In this document: piece after piece, positions 50,901-60,670 of the stretch
Layout: each line of letters begins with the position of its first letter
How positions within the stretch are numbered: position 1 is the first letter of the stretch
Made by a program: the position numbers and the translations under genes
The notes under the pieces: generated by a model
The model's database searches: none
What the model was told of the DNA's origin: nothing
The model's input: only the letters and a program-made list of their open reading frames with translations
Assembly: GCF_025370935.1 (NCBI RefSeq)
Contig: NC_133501.1
Coordinates: forward strand, 2,826,020 to 2,890,019
Source: Choristoneura fumiferana
Lineage: Eukaryota > Arthropoda > Insecta > Lepidoptera > Tortricidae
Reading direction: 5' to 3'
Length of the DNA stretch: 64,000 nucleotides

Positions 50901-53900
50901 CTTACTGTTTATTTATTCCGGTCTTCCAATTTACATATGCAAAATTTCATGGAACCGGTTGAGTATTTAAGGGGTCAAAGACTTTCGCATTTTTAATGGA
51001 AGTAAAGATGAACTCCATGTTAGTTTTTCGGCCAGGTATCCATAGTTTTTGTAAAGTAATGTCGCATTTTCCAGTAACGTTATATTGCTCGGTTAGTAAT
51101 CTATATAAATAAAAGGAATCGTAAAACTCTGCAACGGCTGGACTGATTTCACCAATATTTTTTTTGTTGTGTTCATTATTGTCAGGATAAGGTTTCTATA
51201 GACGAAAATTTCGAAAAATAACAACGGGGGCGAAAAACCTGTTGCAACATTATTAGTTATTGTATTTAAGGGCGGACCAACTATTTCTTGTTGTTATTCT
51301 GTCCCGTCAGCGAGGGGACAAAAATAGTACAGTTCAATAGAAGAAATGGTGTGTTGTGTTGTGTACTAACATGCTTATTAGATGACCAATACGGTATTTG
51401 ACAACTCCGGAATTTGCCATACCCTAATATTATTATGAAAGTATATATATACAGACAGTGTTTAGCGCAGAGAAAACTTAAATCGGTTGTAAATTGGATT
51501 TATAGTTTTTTTGAAAAATCTATATACCTGTCTCTTTCTCAAACGCTTTTCTCTATGCAGCAAATATGGCGGTACTGGCGTGGGGCGTCACATGCCAGTA
51601 TGTCGTTCTCTGTCTAATCTTGAATTTCAAACCTTTTTTAACTGTTATTTGTAAAGGTAGCTTAAAAATTGTTTTTCTATTCGATAACAGGCATTGTGTA
51701 GTTTTAATTTATAAAACATATACAAAATAGTCAAATACCGTATTATAGAAGGGGCTTAAAATTCCACAAAAATGCATGTTTGGCAAATTTTAATTCTATA
51801 AAGTTACGGTTTAAAGAGTGACCCAGGAGGCCGTTACTATAGCAACGAGGGATAAGAAACTGATCGACCCGTAATCTAATATTTTTATTGCTGTACCCAA
51901 ATAGACATTAGAACATACCATAAAACTTGGAGCGCGCGAGCAGACTACCCTCAATCACGAACCCCTCCTTCCTGTTTGACACGTAGAAGGCGGACACGGG
52001 GGGGTGATGCGATACCTGCGAATTGAAACCTAATTATAGCAAAGTTCGTATTTTGTTGGCTAAGTTAGTATTTGGAAGAGATCGCTCTGAAGCGATAAGG
52101 CCGCCTATTGCTTACCTTAGAAAATCTCTATGTATATACTTGTGTTCTCTGTACTGTTTACTGTATTGGTGTGCAATAAAGAGTTATTGTATTGTATTGT
52201 ATTTATCTTGTGCCTCAATTAGCTTATTGCGGGCAAGTTGAAAGCGAGGCGAGCGTGCGGCGAGTTCGCTGCGAGCGCGTAACGATTTTGCCGCGAGTCA
52301 TCATCATCCAAGCCTATATACGTCCCACTGTAGGGCACAGGCCGCCCCTCAGAATGAGAGGGCTTGGGCAGTAGTTCCCACGCGGGGCCCAGTGCGGATT
52401 GGGAACTTCACACATACCATTGAATTGCTTCGCAGGTTTGTGCAGGTTTCCGTAAAGCTCGTGGTAAATTTCAAATGTAATTCCGCACATGAATTTCGAT
52501 AAACTCAAGAGGTGCGAGCCGGGGTTTGAACCCACGACCCTCTGCTTGAGAGGCCATATGTCAAACCACTCGGCCTTTGCCGCGAGTGCGTAACGATTTC
52601 GCGCGAGCACGCAGCAAGTTCGGCGTTCGCGCCTGTAGTGCAAAGTGCAAACTTCGTATCTTGCCGTCCCGCTGACGCTTATATTATTTTATACGAGAGT
52701 GAGAGGGACGGAACGAAACGAACTTCGATTTTCGAATTTCTTAGTAGGTCACACACCTATTTTGACCATTTTTAGCATTGCTGTGAAATTTGCAATTATT
52801 TTGTTCTTGTGTCACAAACCGCCTGACCCCCCTCCGCTCCCCAATGAGGCTATCGTTTCGGTCTTTGACGCACTGTTGCGTGATTTTTTGCCATATCTTT
52901 AATCTTTATTGAAAACAAAGTTTAGATTAAAATCATATTAATACATCTCAAAACCGTACCATAAAAATATCGAGCATGCCACAGTGTTGCTTACTCCCCG
53001 TTTTGTTCGGAAAAAAGGGAGGACAAAGGTTTCCGAAAGTCAAAACTGTCTCAAAACACAGACATTCATTGCCCCGGAACGCATATTTGCCATAATTAAT
53101 TTCAGATATTGCAAAATATTCTCAAAATTATTCTAATTATAAATAAACCCGCGTAGGTCACCCAAAAACTATGAGATTTTACATTTCGGAGACCTCACGC
53201 TACACTAGCGCCTCTAGCGGCGAATTCATTCGCGATAGCCCTCATTAGATGTGTGACGTAATAATGGATGACCCCTAGTTTCCCTGGGACGCCTGAGTGT
53301 GCAGCGAATGCGTTGCGCGTTCGCGGCGAAATCGTTACGCGCTCGCAGCGAACTCGCCTCGCTTTCGACTTGCTCGCAAATCGCAAGTTTTTTTTTTTTT
53401 TTTATTTTACTGAAAGGCAAACGAGCAAGTGGGTCTCCTGATGGTAAGAGATCACCACCGCCCATACACATCTGCAACACCAGGGGTATTGAAGACGCGT
53501 TGCCAACCTAGAGGCCTAAGATGGGATACCTCACGTGCCAGTAATTTCACCGGCTGTCTTACTCTCCACACCGAAACACAACAGTGCAAGCACTGCTGCT
53601 TCACGGCAGGATTAGCGAGCAAGATGGTGGTAGCAATCCGGGCGGACCTTGCACAAGGTCCTACCACCTGCAAAACTGCTGCAAGTGTGACAAGGCCCTA
53701 AATAAATAAAATAAATGTCCAGCCCCACACCTGCTCGGCCACGTAATACGTCCGCGTAAGCGACTCCGGATGCGGCCAGCAGCAGCGGAAAGTTTCCCCC
53801 AGCACGGGGTTATAGGGCTTCTTGAGCCCCTTGGGCTTCCGGTACAGCCCCGACAGGTACCAGCGGAGCACCAGCTTGAATCGGAGGTACGGGTCGTCGA

Positions 53901-56900
53901 CGCCCTGGGCGCTGGAACGAGGGATGCTAGTAAATTAGAGGTCATTCGAAGATCAAACAACTTTTTAGTGTAGCTTGTTGCCATGGTAACGTCTCCTGGG
54001 TAACTTATTAAGGGTAGAGTCAAGGGGAAAGATATCGGCACAGTTTATGCACTTAACATTAAGGCCGTGTATACATATTTTTGCAACTTTGGCCGTGTCG
54101 ATATCTTTGCCCTTGACTGTACGATTTTACTGGGTGAAAATGCACTAGAAGTTAAAAAAATCAAATTCAAATTCAAAAAATTCAAAATTCAAATGATTTA
54201 TTCAGTAAATAGGCCGCAATGGGCACTTTTACACGTCATTTTTTAAACTACCAGCGCTTTCGGAAAGACCATCATTGCCAAGAAGAATGCGCCGCAAGAA
54301 ACTTAGCAGAAAGACAATTTGTCATAATAAGTAATATAATTACAAATAAAATACTTAAAAAATCAAAAAATAATAATAATAAAAACACAGGGATGTATGG
54401 GGTCCCTTAGATACAATACTAAACACTAACTATATCTAAACTATATCTACGTTCAGCGGAAGTGTAGAATGCTTCCACCGTCATAAATTTTAAAATAACA
54501 AATAATAAGTTAGGGAGTTGTGACAGTTATAAGGCAATTCCTCTGACCGGAGGGTGTGGTGTTCCGTCGCTTTAGGGTAGCGAAGAAGACGACTTTCGAA
54601 AATCCCTAATATTTTACAGCGCATTGGGTTTTTTACAGTAATCCTGTAATTTCTCATTGATAAAATAAATATAGTAGATTGTGCAACGAGAGCATAAAAC
54701 GAGCCATTCTACCCCAAGCGTTTATTTAGCCACTTGAGCCGGTACGGCCGGTGAGTTTAATGCTCGAGTTTTACAGTCTGCTTTTTACTCAGATTGCGAG
54801 GAAACGAAATAGCAACAGTGGAAACAATTATTCACTTTCTAATATACCTTTTATTTTTAATGCATTATTATAAATCTGTTTAAAAAAAATATATACCTCG
54901 TTGAGTTTCTTGCCGGATTCTTCTCAACAGAGGTTTTTCCGAACCGGTGGTAGTTTTTTTTTTTTTTGACATTGATAAGTGCTTGTTAGAGCCTAAATTG
55001 AATGAAGATATTTTGACTTTGACTATTGTATAATTATATATTTTTAGATTTATTTTGATTGATTTGATGAATTTTTAGTTTTATATAAATTATAAAAAAC
55101 AACAAGTAAAAACTTTTTTGTTTGTGGCTGTTGACACCTGTTTACCTTGGTCTTAGACAAAGATTTTACTTTATGCACTTGATCATAAAAAGTAATTTTA
55201 GCACAAACTTTACGAGCATGAGAAGTGAAAAATTTTTTTTTGTTGTCGTGGTAAGAGATTCTGTTACAGTTTCCAGTTTATCTAGTAGAAGTACAGGACG
55301 TCTAAAAAATAATCGACAATGTCATCAAATTCTACAGCCGATAAAAAAATGTGACCACGTAAATTGAGGCGGTTGAAATACAAATTGGCCCTAATCAAGA
55401 AAGATAAAAGAAAGGTTTATTTTGGCTCCATAAGTACCACCTAAAACTAAGACTAAAACTAGCACTAAAACTATGTTACTTGGTGACACGGCAGGATACC
55501 AAAAAGGGTCTCTACTCAGCATGTGTTGCCGCACATTATGTGCAGTAACGCTGGTTTTCTGTGGAGCCCAATCATAATGGGCATAATGTTCGAAAAACAT
55601 AACCCTCAAGCGGTCGCGTAAACACTACAGCTTACAGGGAAAGTATATCAGCATGGTAGTAATTGTCGGACAGCTTGTCGAGGAAGGACCGCGGCTCCAG
55701 GATAAACGTGGGCAGCACCACCTTGCTCAGGTCCATGCCCGGACGGACCTGCTTCAACAGGAACCAGAGGAGGGACTTGTTCTCCTCAGCCACTTCTTCT
55801 ACCAGCTCACCCGCCTGGAACAAGTTAACATTCACCCCATTAAGGGGCTGTTTCACCATCCATTGATTAGCGTTAACTGGCGGTTAGGTGTGATGCCGTC
55901 TCTGTTTGTTTTGTTCGAATAGACGGAGACGGCATCACATTTAACCGTCGGTTAACGCTAATCAATGGATGGTGAAACAGCCCCTTATTCTTATAAAGAT
56001 CTAGTATCAACGTAGCTTTTAACAAAAAAAAACCTACTCCAAAAACGTTGAGAATTTCATCATCGGGTCCATATCGACTCGCATACTTATTGATAGTCCG
56101 AACGCAATGTTTGTCAGAATGAACGTTTGACATATAACTCTTTTTTCTCTGAACCCAATAATTGTTCAAAACAGTCGTGAAAGAAACCTAGAGACTAGAA
56201 ATTTCTATTGGATGACCATTTAAAAATATCACAAAAATTTGAGGTTTCGGTGGATTTTTTTTTATGACAAACGATGTTTCGGACAAAAAATACGGTATGA
56301 CTAGTAAAGAGTATGCGAACTTTGGCGCTCCCTTCATCATCATCACCCTCCCAGTCTATTATACGTCGCACTGTTGGGCACAGACTTACTTCCATATTCA
56401 GAGGGCTTAGGGCGTGAGAATTTGTTATTGTTCTAATCTGCTGTAAACTGCGCCACCTGTTGAAATGCAGTCGAAACACAAACCACGGATAGAAACAAGA
56501 CAGGTTCCCGCCAAGGTCACTCCTTTTGCGTCTCTAGATTAAATCCGTCTAGAACGCGCTTTATTACGCTGTAGTAGTACTAACCGCGCCAGTCTCCCGG
56601 TCAGGGTCCTCCACGTATAGCTCGTGGACGCGCTGCGCGGGTCCAGTCCCCGGCGCGCGGGGTCCGGGTCCCCTCCGCCATGCCTGCTCGCGACCCCTCG
56701 CTGTCCGTGTCCGAAGCGGCACCGGCTAGCTCTGCGAAAAGAAACGGTGCTGGTAGCTGGCTACTTACTACTGTTAGCTAAACGATACCAGGTAAGTAGC
56801 AGGGTAGCGTGGTAATGTACATAGTCCGAAAAATATTGAATCAACTTTTATCGCATTTACCACAATGTTTTGTATATATTTAAACACAATATTACTTATT

Positions 56901-57955
56901 TTTGTGTTGAAATAGCGTCAGGTTTTTTCTTTATATAAGCGGACAGCTAAAAATGGACAACTTTTTGAGAAATACTCATAATACATTACAAGGTATTAAA
57001 ATGATTTCACGCAATACCCTGGGACTTAAGAGATAAAATACTACAGCTACATTATTCGTAAAAAAAATTGTTCATCTGTTTCTAGCAAAAACTAATGTCA
57101 AATTACAGATAAGAGAAGCTGAACGAGCGTTTATAATTAAGGGGTTGGGCCTTTGGATCTAAGCACGCTTTGCCGAAATTACGCGACCTAAATTTCGAGT
57201 CCACAGCCAAAATTACGCCACGTTATGGCATAGAACCGAACTTAGGCCGGGTGTTAACCGATGTTCCGCGATAAAACTTGACGTAAGGCCGGTAAAATAT
57301 GTGAGTAGTAATCGAAATAGCAGGCGTAATCATGCCAAATTTCTGTTGTGTAATAAGTAAGAACATAAAATCAGTTCCGCTACTTGGGGTCACGTATTTT
57401 CGGCATGTATAGTGCTAAAATACTTTGAATAGCTTAATAAATAATCGGTACACACAATCTTCTAGCGTAAACTATGATAATCAACCAACTTTTAGACTAG
57501 AACTTTTTCGCGTCTACTTTAGTGACGTTGGTGTCTTGCCCGCTATTGGGTCATTTCGTTATTCAACCAATCACAAGTGACGCAAATGTCAAATGCGTCA
57601 AACGGAACTCGCGGTACCAGCGTCAACTAACCTCTCACTGCCACAGAAATCATTGTCATGGTACGAGTATGTACGCGAATAAAGTTTGTGTATCATTTGG
57701 TTCAATTGTTCACTCACCACCATTACCATTGCACTCTACATCCCTCCTGCTCTCAAGAAACACCTTGTACCCCTCCATCTTTCTAAAGTCCGACAATATG
57801 GCGGAATCCACCGAGAACTTCCGCGGCAGAGGTCCAGGCTCCGACACCTGCCTTGACAGCTTTTTCTGCCGCTTCAAGAGGGAGAATATACTCGAACGGC
57901 GACGCGTCTTGTCCTTCACCTTTGATGAAAACAATATGTCCGTGTCGTGTTCCAT
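44735..57955 (-). CDS. OSBPL8: Oxysterol-binding-protein-related protein, ORP5/ORP8 class, 13 exons
   Basis: Minus-strand exons: 57955-57718, 56700-56585, 55814-55636, 53911-53731, 52015-51919, 50819-50680, 50065-50009, 49716-49591, 48643-48503, 48320-48200, 47500-47458, 46616-46452, 44960-44735; about 610 residues. The lipid-transfer domain is unmistakable: LLKQVRPGMDLSKVVLPTFI, KPKGLKKPYNPVLGETFRC, then the OSBP fingerprint EQVSHHPP split between exons 4 and 5, and PYAHCKG. The C-terminus is a coiled region and membrane anchor (LFGGFVLAMILQGLLNWLFY). ORP5/8 proteins exchange PI4P and phosphatidylserine at ER-plasma-membrane contacts, anchored in the ER by this tail. No PH domain is present in this window, unlike the usual long isoforms. 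Exon 2 has a frame ambiguity. Confidence 0.93.
44741..44746 (-). terminator. AATAAA overlapping the ORP stop region
   Basis: The minus strand reads TACAATAAAGACTGA, so a canonical polyadenylation hexamer lies within the last three sense codons. If used, the 3' UTR would be only some 10-25 bases. No better hexamer was noticed immediately downstream. Confidence 0.3.
45706..46106. repeat. Decayed copy of the ORP exon 12 tail and donor region, split by a retroposon
   Basis: ATAGT-rich satellite, donor-like GTACTCATGACTGTCGTGTG and TGTGCGTCTTG at 45706-45807, and CGAGCTCGTCCCGGCTGTCG at 46081-46105, correspond in order to 46378-46494, which holds the true donor and exon 12 end. A retroposon at 45808-46078 separates the two halves. 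The copied donor reads ATGAGT on the minus strand instead of GTGAGT. Confidence 0.7.
45808..46078 (+). mobile_element. Lepidopteran retroposon with A-rich tail
   Basis: It includes GGTGGCAGGACCTTGTGCAA, GCCGGTGAAATTACTGGCAC, ATCAGGAGACCCACTTGCTC and ends GAATAAAAAAAAAA. A reverse-oriented copy of the same sequence lies at 53395-53690. The shared start near GCAGGTGGCAGGACC and the poly(A) suggest retroposition. Confidence 0.75.
46110..46373. mobile_element. Long hairpin MITE, AGGGTGTTTGGC termini
   Basis: AGGGTGTTTGGCAGATAGATGG...AAAATAATTCACTTGGGCCCAAAG is inverted in CTTTGGGCCCAAGTGATTTT...GTCAAACACCCT. Arms of about 100 bases sit on TATAT/TTATATA flanks. Non-coding. Confidence 0.85.
46452..46616 (-). 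CDS. OSBPL8: ORP exon 12
   Basis: Acceptor CTCTCCCGCAG, donor GTGAGT. It encodes PWQPSEVLEYEEDFVITSQT, a Pro-rich run, and LSDSDSRDELAARSKTHT. With exon 11 it completes the W-x-Y-x-x-x-x-T-R-P-W motif typical of ORP5/8 C-terminal regions. Confidence 0.92.
46718..46924. mobile_element. hAT-type MITE with perfect 8-base target duplication
   Basis: The ends CAGGGTTTCTTAAA and TTTAAGAAACCCTG are inverted. Both flanks are GCCTATGC. The interior has GGGGTCCACGGACCCC palindromes. It is a recent-looking, non-autonomous insertion in ORP intron 11. Confidence 0.88.
47458..47500 (-). CDS. OSBPL8: ORP exon 11 (43-base exon)
   Basis: Acceptor TATTTGACAG, donor GTGAGG. It encodes IIDQGWRYNHANTR, which joins exon 12 in phase. 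Its small size makes it easy to miss. Confidence 0.85.
47612..48140 (+). repeat. Three dispersed repeats in ORP intron 10
   Basis: 47612-47862 repeats 17666-17913. 47875-47997 is a headless, minus-oriented tRNA-SINE body (CGGATAAATATAATTATATAG). 47999-48140 is the 5' part of the CCTGCACAAACC retroposon family, starting at GCCGTGGTGGCCTAGTGG and truncated. Confidence 0.7.
48200..48320 (-). CDS. OSBPL8: ORP exon 10
   Basis: Acceptor TTATTCTAG, donor GTAACA. It encodes TEQKTVIEEAQRERAKNLLS then PWVPRYFQRDPQATAPEG, the E-E-A-Q-R segment after the lipid-transfer fold. Confidence 0.92.
48503..48643 (-). CDS. OSBPL8: ORP exon 9
   Basis: Acceptor TTTCCCCTCAG, donor GTAAAA. It encodes ESNLLDVAVLKEQRLRRFLM then YESQRLWIKVSEAIANDDQ. 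The usual FWNPTPE stretch is diverged here, while the E-x-x-R-L-W end is conserved. Confidence 0.9.
49591..49716 (-). CDS. OSBPL8: ORP exon 8
   Basis: Acceptor TTCTTTACAG, donor GTAAGT. It encodes SFLGGSDQTNAISGRIKKGK then DTIASIDGYWDGRIDIKDKK, matching the G-x-SD-x-x-N-x-ISG-x-I-K block. Confidence 0.95.
50009..50065 (-). CDS. OSBPL8: ORP exon 7
   Basis: A 57-base, 19-codon exon (VHVMCADTGYSADIEFKLR) with acceptor TTTTCCGCAG and donor GTACGT. The A-x-I-E-F-K-L strand is diagnostic. Confidence 0.93.
50680..50819 (-). CDS. OSBPL8: ORP exon 6
   Basis: Acceptor GTCGTTCCAG, donor GTAGGC. It encodes STSAILEGCARVHLLTWGET then PYAHCKGIVIGTLSMELGGK, the family's Y-x-x-x-x-P-x-x-x-x-x-G block. Confidence 0.95.
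51919..52015 (-). CDS. OSBPL8: ORP exon 5: HHPP fingerprint
   Basis: Acceptor CAATTCGCAG, donor GTATGT. It encodes VSHHPPVSAFYVSNRKEGFV then IEGSLLARSKFYG. The paired histidines are the PI4P-contacting residues of ORPs. Confidence 0.97.
52303..52577 (-). mobile_element. SINE/LINE 3' copy, minus strand
   Basis: Reverse-oriented member of the CCTGCACAAACCTGCGAAG family, from ATCATCATCCAAGCCTATAT to CAAACCACTCGGCC. It is nested in sequence rich in GCGAGTTCGC motifs in ORP intron 4. Confidence 0.8.
52635..53245. mobile_element. ACCGTCCC-family fragment and copy 2 of the ATGAGGGCTATCG element
   Basis: 52635-52748 is a copy of the short ACGAGAGTGAGAGGGACGG family. 52844-53245 is the reverse-oriented copy of 6729-7152, with ATGAGGCTATCG and CGATAGCCCTCAT ends. 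Confidence 0.75.
53395..53690 (-). mobile_element. Lepidopteran retroposon, minus strand
   Basis: Reverse complement of the element at 45808-46078, with its A-tail seen as the T run at 53389-53403. It ends about 40 bases downstream of the exon 4 donor. Confidence 0.75.
53731..53911 (-). CDS. OSBPL8: ORP exon 4
   Basis: Acceptor CCTCGTTCCAG, donor GTGTGG. It encodes RFKLVLRWYLSGLYRKPKGL then KKPYNPVLGETFRCCW and YYVAEQ. The NP-x-x-GE motif is the core of the lipid pocket entrance. Confidence 0.97.
54150..55050. repeat. Dispersed repeats in ORP intron 3
   Basis: 54150-54330 (TTTATTCAGTAAATAGGCCG ... AGAATGCGCCGCAAGAAAC) and 54895-55020 (CTCGTTGAGTTTCTTGCCGG ... TAAGTGCTTGTTAGAGCC) are common lepidopteran repeat fragments. 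The second is inverted at 63900-64000. The rest of 53912-55635 is AT-rich without exons. Confidence 0.6.
55636..55814 (-). CDS. OSBPL8: ORP exon 3: start of lipid-transfer domain
   Basis: Acceptor AACTTGTTCCAG, donor GTAAGC. It encodes AGELVEEVAEENKSLLWFLL, then KQVRPGMDLSKVVLPTFILE and the PRSFLDKLSDNYYHADILS block, nearly invariant among ORP5/8 proteins. Confidence 0.97.
55841..55987. mobile_element. GGGGCTGTTTCACCATC MITE abutting ORP exon 3
   Basis: TAAGGGGCTGTTTCACCATC and GATGGTGAAACAGCCCCTTA are perfect inverted termini; arms extend about 40 bases. It starts 27 bases upstream of exon 3 on the transcribed strand, inside the usual branch-point zone. A partial relative lies at 29078. Confidence 0.85.
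56585..56700 (-). CDS. OSBPL8: ORP exon 2 (5' limit uncertain)
   Basis: The 3' part, QRVHELYVEDPDRETGA, joins exon 3 in phase at a GTTAGT donor. The strongest acceptor (TTTTCGCAG, exon start 56731) gives ASDTDSEGS but reaches a stop before the donor. A weak acceptor before 56700 keeps frame throughout. Alternatively a one-base excess in the GGGG at about 56694-56697 shifts the frame. Confidence 0.6.
57498..57640. mobile_element. Diverged fold-back element in ORP intron 1 / first exon flank
   Basis: TTATTCAACCAATCACAAGTG with GTCAAACGGAACTCGCGGTACC resembles the centre and right arm of 31551-31724. It lies just downstream of the first coding exon. Confidence 0.5.
57718..57955 (-). CDS. OSBPL8: ORP first coding exon in window
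   Basis: The start is the first Met after an in-frame upstream stop. It encodes SSIFSLLKRQKKLSRQVSEP and SAILSDFRKMEGYKVFLESR, basic and Ser-rich, with donor GTGAGT in phase 1. It is not a PH domain. I take it as the start of a PH-less isoform, or an alternative first exon. Confidence 0.65.
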
Positions 57956-60433
57956 CGTTATTGGTATCTTGTTTATGATTGAGAGAATCTTGAACTAACT
58001 CTTCAACGGAAAAAGGCCCTGGAAGTTCTTAAAGTACACGAGTAAGGAGGTCTTTCCGTATGTGTTCCTTAATATTTATTATTGACAAGTGATTTGTTGA
58101 CAAAGAAGTCTTCAGTGTAAAAACAATAGTTTTAACACAATATACACTTTGTAAGAATACTTCGTCTTTTAAAAAGAGCCAGCATTCAATTTAGACAATT
58201 TAGTAACGTTCTCTTTGCCGTCGCTTTTGTTATTTTGTCTTCTATTCCCAGAGTTTCAATTCTTAGATGCCAATTCAATCTTTGTAAGTCTTCTAACAGA
58301 TCTCAACTAATATTTCGTAACTTTCTCTCGTTTTTGCTTCTTTGTTAATTAACTCTTCAGCATGCTTTCTATCTTAAGTTACGCTTTAGGCACTTCTATC
58401 TTCTTCAAGGCTTTACCAATTATATTTTACACCAATATGGTTGATCACATCTACTTGTGTGCCAAAAAGATCTGTTTCTTTAACATTAAGTTGTATAATT
58501 TCTATATTATGTTTCTGTATAATAAGTATAGTTTTATCTACAAACTCGTAGAGACATTTCGCTTTGTGCTATGTCTTGATGACTTTTGTAATCTATTATT
58601 GATATATGTTTAGTTTTAGGACACTTATTAACCTATTCATTAAATTTCACTAGATTATGTACTTGGTTTTAATCCTTAACTTTCATATACTTTGCATATT
58701 TATTTTTTAATATCACAAATTACCACCTTCAAGTTGCACACATGTTAATTTGCTTTGTAAACATCACACATAGGAACAATGTCAAAATGTCACGTGCGTC
58801 ACATATCGCTGTAAGTAATGGTGTCAAATTATCATGGTATCACATTTACGATACAGCGTGTTTTGAATAACAACTCGGTCAGATGTCAGATAAGAACATG
58901 AAATAGCTGCAACATAGATATTAACAACATTATTGAGAAAAAAAAATATTTTAGAGTGTTGAAATATATCCAATATAATAAAGCTGGTGGCCCAACTCCA
59001 GGTCTTAAATACTACATCTGTTAAAATAAAAGTTAGGAGGAGTAAAAATTTGTACTGGACTCTCGGTGCGCGAGTGCAACTCGCACTTGGACGGTTTTCC
59101 TCAATTTAGGTCACTTGTTTCCGAGTAAGTATAATTTAGGGTCATTCAAGGTCTGTAACTAAACCAGTGAGATACATCTTGTGTCTCATGTCATTCACGG
59201 TCAAGTGAGAAAGGATCAATGGACGGTCAGTCTTAAATAAAAGAAAGAGGCGTGGAACAAAAGGTATTAAGCAAACACGCTGTATACAGTCATACTATTG
59301 TTGACAGTAATTTGATCTCATTGCCATTGCAATGCGGTGCATGCCGTCTGGATTTAGGTCGCATTATGGTGTATTGTTTGAAACGTAACTTGATATAACA
59401 GGCCTAGTTACGTTTTAAAATACCTAACCTTGACTTGAAATGTTAAAGAATTTAAACAAGGAAATGCTACATGCTTGTAAAATGTAAACTTCAGTGGCGT
59501 AGCGTGGGTAATTAACCGCCCGGGGCGGACGAAAAATTTGCCTCCCTCTTGTTTAGGTTTTAAAAAACTAAGGTGTCTTTAAACTCGAAAAGGGATTCCC
59601 GCGATTTCGACACATTATAAGTAGGTACACAATAGAAAAGTTCGTGCTCATTCTAATTGGTCCGAAGCGTAGCTGCGAAAAAATTGTGAAATATATTATT
59701 ATCTGGATGTTATGGAATTTTGCCTGGTAAAAGTTACTAGTTTTTACCCGCAGCTTCGCACGCATGTCATTTGACCTAGCGGTTGAATTGAAATTCTTAA
59801 AAATTAAACGGATTCTAGTCATTTCAAGTCCGCGTGACGCCGTGCGCCAGCCACCCTTCCACCCCCGCCAAAACTATAGGTAAAACAGCGAAAAAAAATC
59901 AAAGGAAAAGATGTTTACTAGGTAGTGTTTACTCTTAAGAATTTGAAAAAACATCCGAAGTCTATTGTGGGGACCCTTCTTTTGTGGAGGCCCCGGGAGT
60001 GTAGCCCCCTAAATGCGGACCTGGAGCTTTTGCCTGTAATATAACATTTGCTAGAATGCTCATTACAAGTCAATGCTCAAATGTATCAGGGTAGTTCTAT
60101 GTGCGTTCCAACCGCTAAACTGGAGAAAGAGTCAGGTAGAACGGTAGGATTTTATAAAACGACCAGCTTTTGCCCGCGGCTCCGCCCGCGTGGTATTCGG
60201 TTATCGCACTGTGCAATTTTCCGGGATAAAAAGTAGCCTATGTCACTCTCGGGGCCACAAACTATCTCTATGCCAAAAATCAAGTCGATCCGTCGCCCCG
60301 TTACGGCGTGAAAGACGGACAAACACTCAAACATACACATTTGCGTATTTATAATATTATAAAACGATAGAATGCGCAAGCGATACTATCACAATTCATT
60401 AAAATTTCTTGCTTACGGTCTCTCAGTTCTTAC

Positions 60434-60670
60434 GTACAACGTTAAGATTGAATGTTCTACGGTCTTCTTTTCTGGAGTCGGTTAAACCATGCTGTTGATA
60501 ACTGGAACTTTGACACCAGCGCCCTCTGCCGGCAATCATACGAAGCAAAACTGTTTGTTTGTCACAGTCATTACAGCAAATTGGTGTGAGAAGTCGCGTG
60601 GCCTCGCGACAGTTGACATTGGTTAATTGTTGACAAACTGACTGTTGGTACGTATCGCATACCGACAGTG
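60434..60670 (-). CDS. Possible cysteine-rich exon, PLAC-like cysteine spacing
   Basis: The minus-strand frame runs from a TTCAATTGAAG acceptor-like site to GTTGTAC before GTAAGA. It contains VCDTYQQSVCQQLTNVNCRE then LLTPICCNDC. The C-x7-C-x7-C-x10-CC-x2-C pattern resembles the PLAC domain of ADAMTS and papilin-type secreted proteins. The upstream continuation of the frame is repeat-derived. There are no partner exons, so it may be a stray exon of a neighbouring gene or chance. Confidence 0.25.

Noticed and set aside
55653..55922. Plus-strand frames over ORP exon 3
   Set aside because: Antisense shadow of a highly conserved minus-strand exon, running into a MITE.
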